Assembly: GCA_041739465.1 (NCBI GenBank)
Contig: JBGSNX010000034.1
Location: 10,019-74,018, forward strand
Reading direction: 5' to 3'
Source of the DNA: BOKV01 sp041739465
GTDB lineage: Bacteria > Pseudomonadota > Alphaproteobacteria > Rhizobiales > Rhizobiaceae
DNA: 64,000 bases
Under the pieces are notes generated by a model. The model did not search any database. It was given only the letters and a program-made list of their open reading frames with translations, and was not told where the DNA came from. Of the stretch, positions 7,997 to 15,799 are shown in pieces (within the stretch, counting starts at the first letter, position 1; every line of letters starts with the position of its first letter). Both the position numbers and the translations under genes were made by a program.

Positions 7997-9307
7997 ATGA
8001 GTGATCTGTTTGGTGAACCGCCGCGTTCCGATGAAAAGACCCACCGGCCACTTGCCGACAAATTGCGTCCAGCCCGGCTTGCCGATGTTGTTGGCCAGCC
8101 GCATTTGACGGGTGAGGATGGCGCACTGACGCGCATGATCCGCTCGGGAAGCCTCGGCAGCCTCATTTTCTGGGGGCCACCTGGCACGGGCAAGACCACC
8201 ATTGCCCGCCTGTTGGCTGCAGAAACCAGCCTTGCATTTGAGCAGATATCGGCAATTTTTTCTGGCGTAGCTGATCTCAAGAAGGTCTTTGAGGGCGCGC
8301 GCATCCGCCGCCAAAGCGGGCGTTCCACGCTTTTGTTCGTCGATGAAATCCACCGCTTCAACCGTGCACAACAGGATTCGTTCCTGCCGGTTATGGAGGA
8401 CGGCACGATCATTCTGGTTGGCGCAACCACCGAAAACCCATCCTTCGAGTTGAATGCCGCGCTGCTTTCGCGGGCCAATGTGCTGACATTTCGCCCGCTC
8501 GACGCCGAAAGCCTGGCTTTGTTGCTGGAGCGGGCTGAAGCACAGACAGGCAAGCCCCTGCCACTGGACAGCGCTGCGCGGGCGGCACTGGTGCGCATGG
8601 CCGATGGGGACGGGCGCGCTGTGTTGTCGCTTTCGGAGGAGATATGGCGCACCGCAGGTGAGGGCGAAGTTTTTGACGCCGCGCAATTGCAGAACATCCT
8701 CCAGCGGCGCGCTCCGATCTATGACAAGGGGCAGGATGGCCACTACAATCTGGTTAGCGCATTGCACAAGTCCGTGCGCGGCTCGGACCCTGACGCGGCC
8801 CTGTACTATCTTTGCCGGATGCTGGATGCAGGCGAAGATCGCCGGTTCATTGCACGGCGCCTGATGCGCATGGCGAGCGAGGATATCGGCAATGCCGATC
8901 CGCAAGCGCTTGCCATGGTCAATTCGGCCCGCGAAGCCTGGGACTTTCTGGGTGCGCCGGAAGGCGAACTGGCGTTGGCGCAGGCAACCATTTACCTGGC
9001 CACCGCTCCCAAATCCAACGCGGTCTATACCGCCTACAAAGCGGCCATGGCTGCGGCGAAGGAAAACGGCTCGCTGTTACCGCCCAAGCACATCCTCAAC
9101 GCACCAACCAAGTTGATGGCTGGTGAAGGCTATGGCGAGGGCTATCAATACGATCACGATGCACCCGATGCCTTTTCCGGGCAGGATTATTTCCCAACCG
9201 AACTCGGACGCCAGAACTTCTACGATCCGCCTGAACGTGGCTTTGAGCGGGAAATACGAAAACGCCTGGAATATTGGCAAAAGCTGCGCCAAAGCCGTCA
9301 CCGCTAA
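7997..9307 (+). CDS. rarA: Replication-associated recombination protein RarA (MgsA)
   Basis: This is a clamp-loader-like AAA+ ATPase that acts at stalled replication forks with SSB. The 436-residue protein has the Walker A WGPPGTGKTT (60-68), Walker B LLFVDE (112-117), sensor segment GATTENPSFELNAALLSR, and the C-terminal tetramerisation domain typified by VRGSDPDAALYYLCRMLDAGED. Length matches the family. No strong Shine-Dalgarno site is seen before ATG 7997. Placement behind a DegP-like gene is common in Hyphomicrobiales. Confidence 0.95.
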   Translation: MSDLFGEPPRSDEKTHRPLADKLRPARLADVVGQPHLTGEDGALTRMIRSGSLGSLIFWGPPGTGKTTIARLLAAETSLAFEQISAIFSGVADLKKVFEGARIRRQSGRSTLLFVDEIHRFNRAQQDSFLPVMEDGTIILVGATTENPSFELNAALLSRANVLTFRPLDAESLALLLERAEAQTGKPLPLDSAARAALVRMADGDGRAVLSLSEEIWRTAGEGEVFDAAQLQNILQRRAPIYDKGQDGHYNLVSALHKSVRGSDPDAALYYLCRMLDAGEDRRFIARRLMRMASEDIGNADPQALAMVNSAREAWDFLGAPEGELALAQATIYLATAPKSNAVYTAYKAAMAAAKENGSLLPPKHILNAPTKLMAGEGYGEGYQYDHDAPDAFSGQDYFPTELGRQNFYDPPERGFEREIRKRLEYWQKLRQSRHR

Positions 9308-9384
9308 GCGGCGCCGATTGATCCGGGTCAATGCACTGCGGGCAAACCGCGCCCATCCTGCTTGCAACAAAGCAGGAGGATCAA

Positions 9385-9666
9385 ATGCGTTTCACCACGA
9401 CAATTGCGGTTCTGGCGATGCTGACAGCCACGCCGTCATTTGCCCAGTCCAGCGATCCGGCTTGGCTCGATGATCTCAGCTTCGAGATCGAGAACGTCAA
9501 GCAGTGCAAGATTTCGTACCTGATCAAGGTGCATGAGGGCGAACTGGGCGGGCGCAAGACTTATGAGGCGCGTGTCCAATGCGAAGACGGGCGCATGTTC
9601 GATGCAACCCGCATTGGCGATGGCGAGGAGTTCACTTTCAAGGCTTGCGAACAACAAGTTTGCTAA
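9385..9666 (+). CDS. Small secreted protein of unknown function
   Basis: A 93-residue product has a strong AGGAGGA site four bases before ATG 9385 and a signal peptide MRFTTTIAVLAMLTATPSFA. The mature part of about 73 residues has four cysteines (VKQCK, VQCED, KACEQQVC), which could form two disulfides in the periplasm. I do not recognise the family. It precedes the flavodoxin gene by 12 bases and may be co-transcribed with it. Confidence 0.75.
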   Translation: MRFTTTIAVLAMLTATPSFAQSSDPAWLDDLSFEIENVKQCKISYLIKVHEGELGGRKTYEARVQCEDGRMFDATRIGDGEEFTFKACEQQVC

Positions 9667-9678
9667 GGAGAAAACCCA

Positions 9679-10221
9679 ATGATCATTCTCGTTGCGTATT
9701 CCACCATTGAAGGTCAAACCGGCAAGATAGCCAGATATATCGGCGAGCGCATTGAGGCCGCGGGCCACAAAACCGTGCTTGCCGATCTGGCCCAGCCCGG
9801 TTTCATGATACCCGCCGGCATCGATGCGGCAATCCTTTGCGCGCCCATTCACGGCGGGCGCTATCCGCAGACGATGATCCGTTTCGTGCAAGACTGGAAA
9901 TCCGACTTGTCGTCGGTACCATCAGCGCTGGTTACCGTCTCACTGGCCATAGCCAGCCAGATCAACGAGGAACGCAGGGAAGCGCTGGCCTATCCGCAAC
10001 GAATGGAGCTTGAAGCTGGTTGGGCCCCGCCAAGCCGCCACAACGCTGCCGGGGCGCTCAAATACCTCGAATACGACTACTTCAAGCGCTGGATGTTGCG
10101 ACGGATAGCCGAAGCCGAAGGCGGACCTGTGGATACCACCAAGGATCATGAACTGACAGATTGGTCTGCATTGCAGGCATTTGTGCAGGCATTTCTGGCG
10201 GAGGCGGCAAAGCGCGCCTGA
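9679..10221 (+). CDS. Flavodoxin-domain protein, HemG-like protoporphyrinogen oxidase family
   Basis: The 180-residue protein begins MIILVAYSTIEGQTGKIA, the FMN phosphate-binding loop of long flavodoxins. It continues with LCAPIHGGRYP and a C-terminal segment KYLEYDYFKRWMLRRIA with PVDTTKDHELTDW, which resembles the HemG group that oxidises protoporphyrinogen IX using respiratory quinones. GGAG lies ahead of ATG 9679. Whether it truly serves haem synthesis is inferred; related flavodoxins have other roles. Confidence 0.75.
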   Translation: MIILVAYSTIEGQTGKIARYIGERIEAAGHKTVLADLAQPGFMIPAGIDAAILCAPIHGGRYPQTMIRFVQDWKSDLSSVPSALVTVSLAIASQINEERREALAYPQRMELEAGWAPPSRHNAAGALKYLEYDYFKRWMLRRIAEAEGGPVDTTKDHELTDWSALQAFVQAFLAEAAKRA

Positions 10222-10225
10222 GCAA

Positions 10226-11128
10226 TCAACTCGCCGGGCGCAGAGGCTTGGTCAACGGTATTGCCCGTTTGCGCTCGCGAACCGAGATGTAAATGGCGCA
10301 GGCAATCAGGATCGATACCCCGGCAAAGGTGTAGTTGTCGGGGAAATCACCAAAGAAATACCAACCGCAAAGCACCGAAGTGACCATCTCGGTGTACGCC
10401 AGCGGCGAGAGCAGTGATGCTTCTCCCAGATCATAGGCGCGGGTGATGAAATAGTGGCCGATGATTGCAAACAGGCCAAGTCCCGCCAGCATGGCCCATT
10501 GTCCGGCATCTATCGGTGACCAGACGAATGGCAGCGCCGCGGTCAGCGCCAGAGTGCCCAGAAGGCTGGTCTGGAAGGTGGTAACCATCGGGTTGACGCT
10601 ACCAGTCATGTGGCGCGTCAGCAGGATGTAGCAGGCAGAGGCGGTTCCCGCGCCCAGTGCCAGCAATGATCCAAGGTTGAACTCGGTAAAACCGGGACGG
10701 ATGATGATCAAGACTCCAATGAAGCCGGCGACCACTGTCGCCCAGCGACGAATGCCGACATTTTCCCTCAGGATGATCGGCGACAACGCAGTGACGAGGA
10801 TCGGCTGCACGAAATAGATCGCCAAGGTGTCGGCGATCGGCAGAAATTTGAGTGCCCAGAAGAAAAACAGAGTTCCCAGCAACAGGAAAAAAGCTCGCCC
10901 GGCCTGCAAATGCGGCAGGCTTGGCCGGAAAACGCCCGAACCGCCAATGCACATGGCAAAGGGCAGGGTGAAGAGCATGCCAAAAGCAAACCGGCCCCAG
11001 ACCAGTTGCAGGATCGGAACGCCATCTTCTGCAAGGTATTTGGCAAAGACATCGATCAGCGGAACAATGGCCATTGCGGCCAGCATCAGGCCGACGGCAA
11101 GAACCGTGTTCTGGTTGGTCGCGATCAT
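10226..11128 (-). CDS. EamA-family (DMT) membrane transporter
   Basis: This 300-residue protein is almost wholly hydrophobic, with about ten membrane segments in two EamA repeats. It is typical of drug/metabolite exporters of the inner membrane. Marker segments are LQLVWGRFAFGML and, in the second repeat, SLLSPLAYTEMVTSVLCGWYFFGD. The ATG at 11128 is chosen because the upstream 70 in-frame codons are Arg-rich and non-membrane-like. Substrate is unknown. It converges with the flavodoxin gene with only four bases between stops. Confidence 0.85.
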   Translation of the reverse strand: MIATNQNTVLAVGLMLAAMAIVPLIDVFAKYLAEDGVPILQLVWGRFAFGMLFTLPFAMCIGGSGVFRPSLPHLQAGRAFFLLLGTLFFFWALKFLPIADTLAIYFVQPILVTALSPIILRENVGIRRWATVVAGFIGVLIIIRPGFTEFNLGSLLALGAGTASACYILLTRHMTGSVNPMVTTFQTSLLGTLALTAALPFVWSPIDAGQWAMLAGLGLFAIIGHYFITRAYDLGEASLLSPLAYTEMVTSVLCGWYFFGDFPDNYTFAGVSILIACAIYISVRERKRAIPLTKPLRPAS

Positions 11129-11358
11129 GGGTTTTCGCGCGAGCAAGCTGCGTATGTGGAGCGCAAACCACGCATGAAGAAGGCCTTTGCGCCCAAGTCC
11201 TGAATCTGTGACGGCATTTGCATTGCCTGCGGGTACCACCTTCAATCTGCCGGTGTCAAAGCCGGCGGCAACCGATTGCGGCAAACTTGCTCCGGTTCGG
11301 TGTTTCACCGGCGCTTGCACCCTTTCATGCCGGACCAAAACCGTTTATCAGACCGCTC

Positions 11359-11739
11359 ATGAACCATTTGCTGCTCGTGGCGGCTGGCGGCGCGATTGGC
11401 GCCAGCCTGCGCCACCTCGTCAACCTTGCTGCCTTGCGCGTCGCCGGACCCGGATTTCCCTGGGCAACGCTGTTCGTCAATGTTTTGGGCTCGCTCGCCA
11501 TGGGCCTGCTGGTTGGTTGGCTGGCGCGCCGTGCAGGCGGCAGTTCGATGGAACTTCGGCAGTTTCTTGCGACGGGAATTCTGGGCGGCTTCACCACGTT
11601 TTCTGCGTTTTCGCTGGATTTTGCCGTGCTTTGGGAACGCAACGCAATTGGACAGGCCGGTCTTTATGTTGCTTTCAGTGTCGCTTTGTCGCTGGCTGCG
11701 GTATTTGCCGGTCTGTGGCTTTCAAGGGTGCCTTCATGA
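11359..11739 (+). CDS. crcB: Fluoride ion channel CrcB
   Basis: The 126-residue membrane protein exports fluoride as a dual-topology dimer (Fluc). It has four hydrophobic segments, the GGAIGASLRH start, GFPWATLFVNVLGSLAMG and the GGFTTFSAFS pore motif with its conserved Phe residues. The ATG at 11359 gives the usual length. I saw no fluoride-riboswitch-like structure in the preceding 230 bases. The stop overlaps the rluC start (ATGA), an arrangement common in rhizobia. Confidence 0.93.
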   Translation: MNHLLLVAAGGAIGASLRHLVNLAALRVAGPGFPWATLFVNVLGSLAMGLLVGWLARRAGGSSMELRQFLATGILGGFTTFSAFSLDFAVLWERNAIGQAGLYVAFSVALSLAAVFAGLWLSRVPS

Positions 11740-12731
11740 GCCTTGTAGAAAATCTCGGCGTTGCAGCAGATGAAAGCGGCATGCGGCTCGACCGCTGGTT
11801 CAAGCAGCATTTCCCCGGTCTTGGCTTTGCACAATTGCAAAAACTCTTGCGCTCGGGACAAATCCGGGTCGACGGCGGCCGGGTAAAAAGCGAAACACGA
11901 CTTTCCCCCGGCCAAAGTGTGCGAATTCCCCCGATGGTTTCGGCTATGAAGGCGGGTGAGGGCACAATTGCCGGAAAACACCTGACCGCCAACACCATCC
12001 GCAATGTCGGCGATGCCGAGGTCTTGCGCGCCATGTTGCTGCACGAAGACAAGAAAGTTTTCGTGTTCAACAAACCCGCCGGTCTTGCAGTGCAAGGCGG
12101 TTCGGGTGTTGTGCGCCACGTCGATTTCATGCTCGACGCGTTGCGAAATGAGAAAGGTGAAAAGCCCCGGCTGGTGCACAGGCTCGACCGCGACACGTCC
12201 GGCGTGCTTGTGGTTGCCCGCACCCGTGGTGCCGCAGAGGCGCTTGCCAAATCCTTTCGGGTTCGCGAGACCGAGAAAATCTACTGGGCAATCTGCCGTG
12301 GCGTTCCTGCAAAGCAGTCTGGCCGCATTTCGACCTGGCTGGTCAAGGAAAAGACCGAAGACGGCGACAAGATGCGCATTGCCCGCCATGGCGAGCCGGG
12401 GGCGGATCATTCTGAATCCAACTACCGTGTTGTGGACATCGCTGCGCAAAACCTCAGCTGGTTGGAACTACAACCCGTCACCGGGCGAACCCACCAATTG
12501 CGTGTCCACACCGCCCATATCGGCCATCCGATCATTGGCGATCCGAAATATTTCAACGTTGAAAACTGGGAATTTCCAGGCGGCGTCCAGAAGCGTCTGC
12601 ATCTGCATGCGCGCAGGATTCGCATCCCGCATCCAGATGGCGGCATGATCGACATTACAGCGCCATTGCCCCCGCACATGGAGCAGACATTCAACCTGCT
12701 TGGCCTTGATGAGCGCACGGCAGAGGAATAG
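11736..12731 (+). CDS. rluC: RluA-family 23S rRNA pseudouridine synthase (RluC-like)
   Basis: The 331-residue enzyme converts specific uridines of 23S rRNA to pseudouridine. An S4 RNA-binding domain (about 13-80, with MRLDRWFKQHFP) is followed by the catalytic domain holding RLVHRLDRDTSGVLVVAR, with the essential Asp. The end has GRTHQLRVHTAHIGHPI and the conserved LHLHARRIRI. The start ATG overlaps the crcB stop by four bases, so translation is probably coupled. RluC rather than RluD is preferred from family length and context. Confidence 0.9.
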   Translation: MSLVENLGVAADESGMRLDRWFKQHFPGLGFAQLQKLLRSGQIRVDGGRVKSETRLSPGQSVRIPPMVSAMKAGEGTIAGKHLTANTIRNVGDAEVLRAMLLHEDKKVFVFNKPAGLAVQGGSGVVRHVDFMLDALRNEKGEKPRLVHRLDRDTSGVLVVARTRGAAEALAKSFRVRETEKIYWAICRGVPAKQSGRISTWLVKEKTEDGDKMRIARHGEPGADHSESNYRVVDIAAQNLSWLELQPVTGRTHQLRVHTAHIGHPIIGDPKYFNVENWEFPGGVQKRLHLHARRIRIPHPDGGMIDITAPLPPHMEQTFNLLGLDERTAEE

Positions 12732-12738
12732 CTGAAAA

Positions 12739-13512
12739 ATGCGTGAGATTCTTGAAGACCTTGGCGACGGCAACGATCCCACCCGGCAAGTGCAAAAAGG
12801 CATGCGCCAGCAATTGCCAAAACGCTTTTATGAAACGGCTATCGCCGGGCCTGCAGATGGCGGCCACGGCGTGTTCCTCGATGGAAAGCCGGTACGCACG
12901 CCCGCGCGAAGCCTGTTCATCCTACCAACGGCATCGGCAGCATCGCTCGTTGCCGCTGAATTTGCCGCGCAGAAAACCGAAATCAATCCGTCTTTGATGC
13001 CGCTGACCCGGTTGGCCAACACCATCCTTGACGGCATTGTGCCTGACCCGCAGCCGGTAGCTGAAGACATCATGCGCTTTGCCGCCACCGATCTTGTCTG
13101 TTACCGCGCTAGCGCTCCGCAGGAGCTTGTGGCGTTGCAGGCGCAAGCCTGGGACCCGGTGGTGGACTGGTACCGGGACGCCCATGGTGCCAATTTCATG
13201 CTGGCACAGGGCGTTATGCACGTTGCCCAACCCCGTGAGGCTTTGGCAGTTTTCGGCACATTGGTGCGCAGGCACAGCGATGCATTCAAGCTGGGATGTC
13301 TGCACACGGTTACATCGCTGACCGGCTCTGCTTTGTTGGCCATTGCCATGGCAGAAGGGTTCATAGACGCTGGGGAGGCGTGGCGCTGTGCCCGCGTCGA
13401 CGAAGAGTGGAACCGGCGGCAATGGGGTGATGACGCCGAAGCCGTCAGCCGCGAAGCGTTTCGTAAAACCGAAATGCTGGCCGCTGCCGAAATGTGGAAT
13501 GCTCTTCATTGA
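12739..13512 (+). CDS. ATP12 family F1-ATPase assembly chaperone
   Basis: This 257-residue protein matches the ATP12 family, which in mitochondria protects the F1 alpha subunit before assembly. Recognisable pieces are KRFYETA near residue 29, VFLDGKPVRTPA, the central MPLTRLANTILDG and the C-terminal DEEWNRRQWGDDAEA. Free-living alphaproteobacteria carry this gene, consistent with mitochondrial ancestry. It lies seven bases after rluC and is probably in the same crcB-rluC transcript. Confidence 0.9.
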   Translation: MREILEDLGDGNDPTRQVQKGMRQQLPKRFYETAIAGPADGGHGVFLDGKPVRTPARSLFILPTASAASLVAAEFAAQKTEINPSLMPLTRLANTILDGIVPDPQPVAEDIMRFAATDLVCYRASAPQELVALQAQAWDPVVDWYRDAHGANFMLAQGVMHVAQPREALAVFGTLVRRHSDAFKLGCLHTVTSLTGSALLAIAMAEGFIDAGEAWRCARVDEEWNRRQWGDDAEAVSREAFRKTEMLAAAEMWNALH

Positions 13513-13549
13513 TTTAATGTATATAATTCAATATCTTGGCGTGTAAACC

Positions 13550-13612
13550 TGAATCAGTTTCATGCCGCCTTGAATCAATTTCTCATGCAGTTGAATCAAT
13601 GTGCAAAGCGCC
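13550..13612 (+). repeat. Three 21-bp direct repeats (iterons) upstream of the unknown gene
   Basis: TGAATCA occurs at 13550, 13571 and 13592, exactly 21 bases apart, with further similarity (TTTC, CATG) between the first two units. A 21-bp period places the motifs on one face of the helix. They lie in the gap between the ATP12 gene and the 346-residue protein. A CtrA-type half-site TTAACCAT follows at 13637-13644. The array looks like a cooperative operator; it is too short to claim an origin. Confidence 0.7.
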
Positions 13613-13720
13613 TGAAGTTCAGGGCGTTGTTGATTGTTAACCATGTTTGTTTCCCAAAAAATAAGCTTGAACGCTTAAATTGCAGCAAGCCATGCGGTTT
13701 GGGTTGCGGAGTGAGTGTTC

Positions 13721-14761
13721 ATGGAAATGGAATCAACGGGTATTTCGTTTGGCGATTTCGCCGGCCTGCTCGAGACGCCGGGTGTCATATCGCAAAAGGA
13801 TGTCTCGTATTTTCGCAGCGATGTCTTTCGCGATGGCGTTGTATCCGAAACCGAAGCGAAAGCCATTTTCGCGCTCAATTCCGGTGTTGGTGAGAAGTGC
13901 CCGCAATGGAATGACTATTTTGTTGAGGCGCTATCCTTGTACGTTGTCGAGCAGGCAGAGCCGCGCGGCTACGTCTCCCACGCCAACGCGGAATGGCTTA
14001 TCGGGTGCATTGGTGCCGATGGCCGCATCGAGGCTGCCAACGAACTTGAACTCGTGATCAAGGTTTTGGACCGTTCAAAGAACTCACCTGAACTGCTTGT
14101 TGGCTTTGCGCTTCAAATCGTCGCCAAGGCAGTCTTGGAAGGTCAAGGCCCGCTCGCCAGCGGCCTTCACTTGCAAAAAGGCGTGATCAACGAAGCTGAG
14201 GTCGAGCTGCTGCGCCGGGTGCTTTATGCCTATGGCGGCGAAGCGGGCATTTCAATTTCCCGCACCGAAGCGGAAATCCTGTTTGACCTCAATGACCGCA
14301 CCAGCGAGGCACAGAACCATCCTGCCTGGCGCGAGCTATTTGTAAAGGCAATCGCCAACTACCTGATGGCCGCCGCGACAGACCGCGCTCCCTTGCGCAC
14401 CGAGGCAATTGCCCGCGAAGAATGGCTCGAAAGCGATGACAACAGCATCGTTCAGACGCTGACGGGCGCGTTCACCGGTTTTGGCGAGATGTTCTCCAAA
14501 TCATTCCTGGATGACATTTTCGACGGCGCGAATGAACAGGTCGAAAAGGCCTGGGCAGCACGCAATGCCCGTATGGAAGCTTCGATTGCGCAGTCTGAGA
14601 GCGTCAACGACATTGAAGCCGACTGGCTCATTGAAAAGCTCAATCAGGATGGCGTCATCCACGACAATGAGAAATCATTGCTGGCGTTCATTCGGAGCAA
14701 CACAAGCCAGATTGCGCCTGACCTTGAAGCGCTGATGGACCGCAACCAGATATCAGCTTAG
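13721..14761 (+). CDS. Unknown cytosolic protein built of internal repeats
   Basis: I do not recognise this 346-residue protein. It has no signal peptide or membrane span. Residues 38-78 and 175-217 align: both have TEAxxxxFxLN, then PxWxxxFVxAxxxY. Short units of the form G-[VI]-[IV]-x-x-x-E recur at about 39, 100, 154 and 311, and AxWL occurs near 90 and 300. The helical D-G-x-I-x-x-x-E pattern recalls TerB-like or degenerate EF-hand folds, but this is a guess. GGAG lies nine bases before ATG 13721; GTG 13715 is the alternative. It is preceded by iterons and overlaps lipB by three bases at its end. Confidence 0.8.
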   Translation: MEMESTGISFGDFAGLLETPGVISQKDVSYFRSDVFRDGVVSETEAKAIFALNSGVGEKCPQWNDYFVEALSLYVVEQAEPRGYVSHANAEWLIGCIGADGRIEAANELELVIKVLDRSKNSPELLVGFALQIVAKAVLEGQGPLASGLHLQKGVINEAEVELLRRVLYAYGGEAGISISRTEAEILFDLNDRTSEAQNHPAWRELFVKAIANYLMAAATDRAPLRTEAIAREEWLESDDNSIVQTLTGAFTGFGEMFSKSFLDDIFDGANEQVEKAWAARNARMEASIAQSESVNDIEADWLIEKLNQDGVIHDNEKSLLAFIRSNTSQIAPDLEALMDRNQISA

Positions 14762-15501
14762 TCGCCGAAAAAGCCACCGAAGTTCTTCTTCAGCGCGATA
14801 TCGAGATCTTCCATCGTAACAGGCAGGCCGAGATCAACAAGGCTCGTCACACCGTGACCGGTCACCCCGCATGGGACGATCCCGTCAAAGTGCGAAAGAT
14901 CGGGCTCCACATTGATGGCAATGCCGTGGAAAGTCACCCAGCGCCGGATCCTGATGCCTATGGCGGCGATCTTGTCTTCGCGCGGCGTACCATCCGGCAA
15001 TGGCGGTTTTTCCGGCCTTGAAACCCAAACGCCCACCCGGTCGGCCCTGCGCTCACCCGTGATGTTGAAATCGGCAAGTGTGGCGATAATCCAGTCTTCA
15101 AGGGCGCCGACATAGGCGCGCACGTCTTCCCGCCGCCGCTTGAGGTCCAGCATTACATAGGCAACCCGCTGGCCGGGTCCGTGATAGGTGTGCTCTCCAC
15201 CGCGCCCGCTGGCATGAACAGGGAAGCTTCCTGGGTCAACAAGGCCACTGTCCTTTGCGCTGGTTCCTGCGGTGTAAAGGGGAGGGTGCTCCACCAACCA
15301 CACGCGTTCGGCTGCGCTCCCGTCGCGAATCGAAGCTGCAATTGCCTCCATTTGCGCCACGGCGGCAGCATATTCGGTCAAACCGGCGGTGGTCAGCCAT
15401 TCAACAGCTTGCCCAGGCTGCTGCGGCAGCATGGATGCATGTACCGAACGGTTGCTTGCCGAAGGGCTCATTGCGGTATCAAACGGGCGCAAATGGTTCA
15501 T
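14758..15501 (-). CDS. lipB: Octanoyltransferase LipB
   Basis: LipB moves octanoyl groups from acyl carrier protein to lipoyl domains of 2-oxoacid dehydrogenases, the first step of de novo lipoylation. Seen here are VEHPPLYTAGTSAK, the core THYHG-type motif GEHTYHGPGQRVAYV, the catalytic-lysine segment DKIAAIGIRI and the catalytic cysteine in DGIVPCGVTGHG. Start choice is open: ATG 15501 (247 residues) or ATG 15471 (237 residues). The stop overlaps the convergent unknown gene by three bases. Confidence 0.95.
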   Translation of the reverse strand: MNHLRPFDTAMSPSASNRSVHASMLPQQPGQAVEWLTTAGLTEYAAAVAQMEAIAASIRDGSAAERVWLVEHPPLYTAGTSAKDSGLVDPGSFPVHASGRGGEHTYHGPGQRVAYVMLDLKRRREDVRAYVGALEDWIIATLADFNITGERRADRVGVWVSRPEKPPLPDGTPREDKIAAIGIRIRRWVTFHGIAINVEPDLSHFDGIVPCGVTGHGVTSLVDLGLPVTMEDLDIALKKNFGGFFGD

Positions 15502-15653
15502 CCCGTGCAATTAATCCCCACTCCCTGCATTTGCAACGGCTTGCGCAGGCACAGTTCCAGCTGGCAGGCCTTTTTGCGCTTGTGTGCCAGTCACCCATTT
15601 GCTACATGCCGCAAGCCTTGGCCGTGACGATGCGTTGCGGCCTTCTTGTATCG

Positions 15654-15738
15654 GCGGTCGTGGCGGAATTGGTAGACGCGCAGCGTTGAGGTCGCTGTGG
15701 GGCAACCCGTGGAGGTTCGAGTCCTCTCGACCGCACCA
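15654..15738 (+). tRNA. tRNA-Leu (GAG)
   Basis: An acceptor stem GCGGTCG (15654-15660) pairs with CGACCGC (15728-15734), followed by discriminator A and encoded CCA. The anticodon stem CAGCG/CGCTG encloses loop TTGAGGT with anticodon GAG at 15688-15690. A long variable arm, as expected for class II tRNA-Leu, precedes the T-loop TTCGAGT. It decodes CUC and CUU. Confidence 0.95.
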
Positions 15739-15744
15739 TACATG

Positions 15745-15773
15745 AAAAAACCCCGGTCCAGGCCGGGGTTTTT
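15745..15773. terminator. Bidirectional terminator between tRNA-Leu and the HerA-like gene
   Basis: CCCCGG (15751-15756) pairs with CCGGGG (15763-15768), flanked by six A on the left and five T on the right. It can end the tRNA transcript rightward and the convergent ATPase transcript leftward. Confidence 0.85.
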
Positions 15774-15799
15774 CTTTTTTGGCAGCACTGCAAATCCGG

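Noticed and set aside
11129..11358. Possible fluoride riboswitch before crcB
   Set aside because: No sequence or fold resembling the crcB motif was seen.
11187..11735. Frame extending rluC upstream by about 180 codons
   Set aside because: It overlaps crcB in another frame and lacks family similarity; the rluC ATG overlaps the crcB stop.
15654..15780. tRNA-Leu as an integration site for an element carrying the HerA-like gene
   Set aside because: No integrase and no repeat of the tRNA 3' end was found in the window, and the ATPase looks native.
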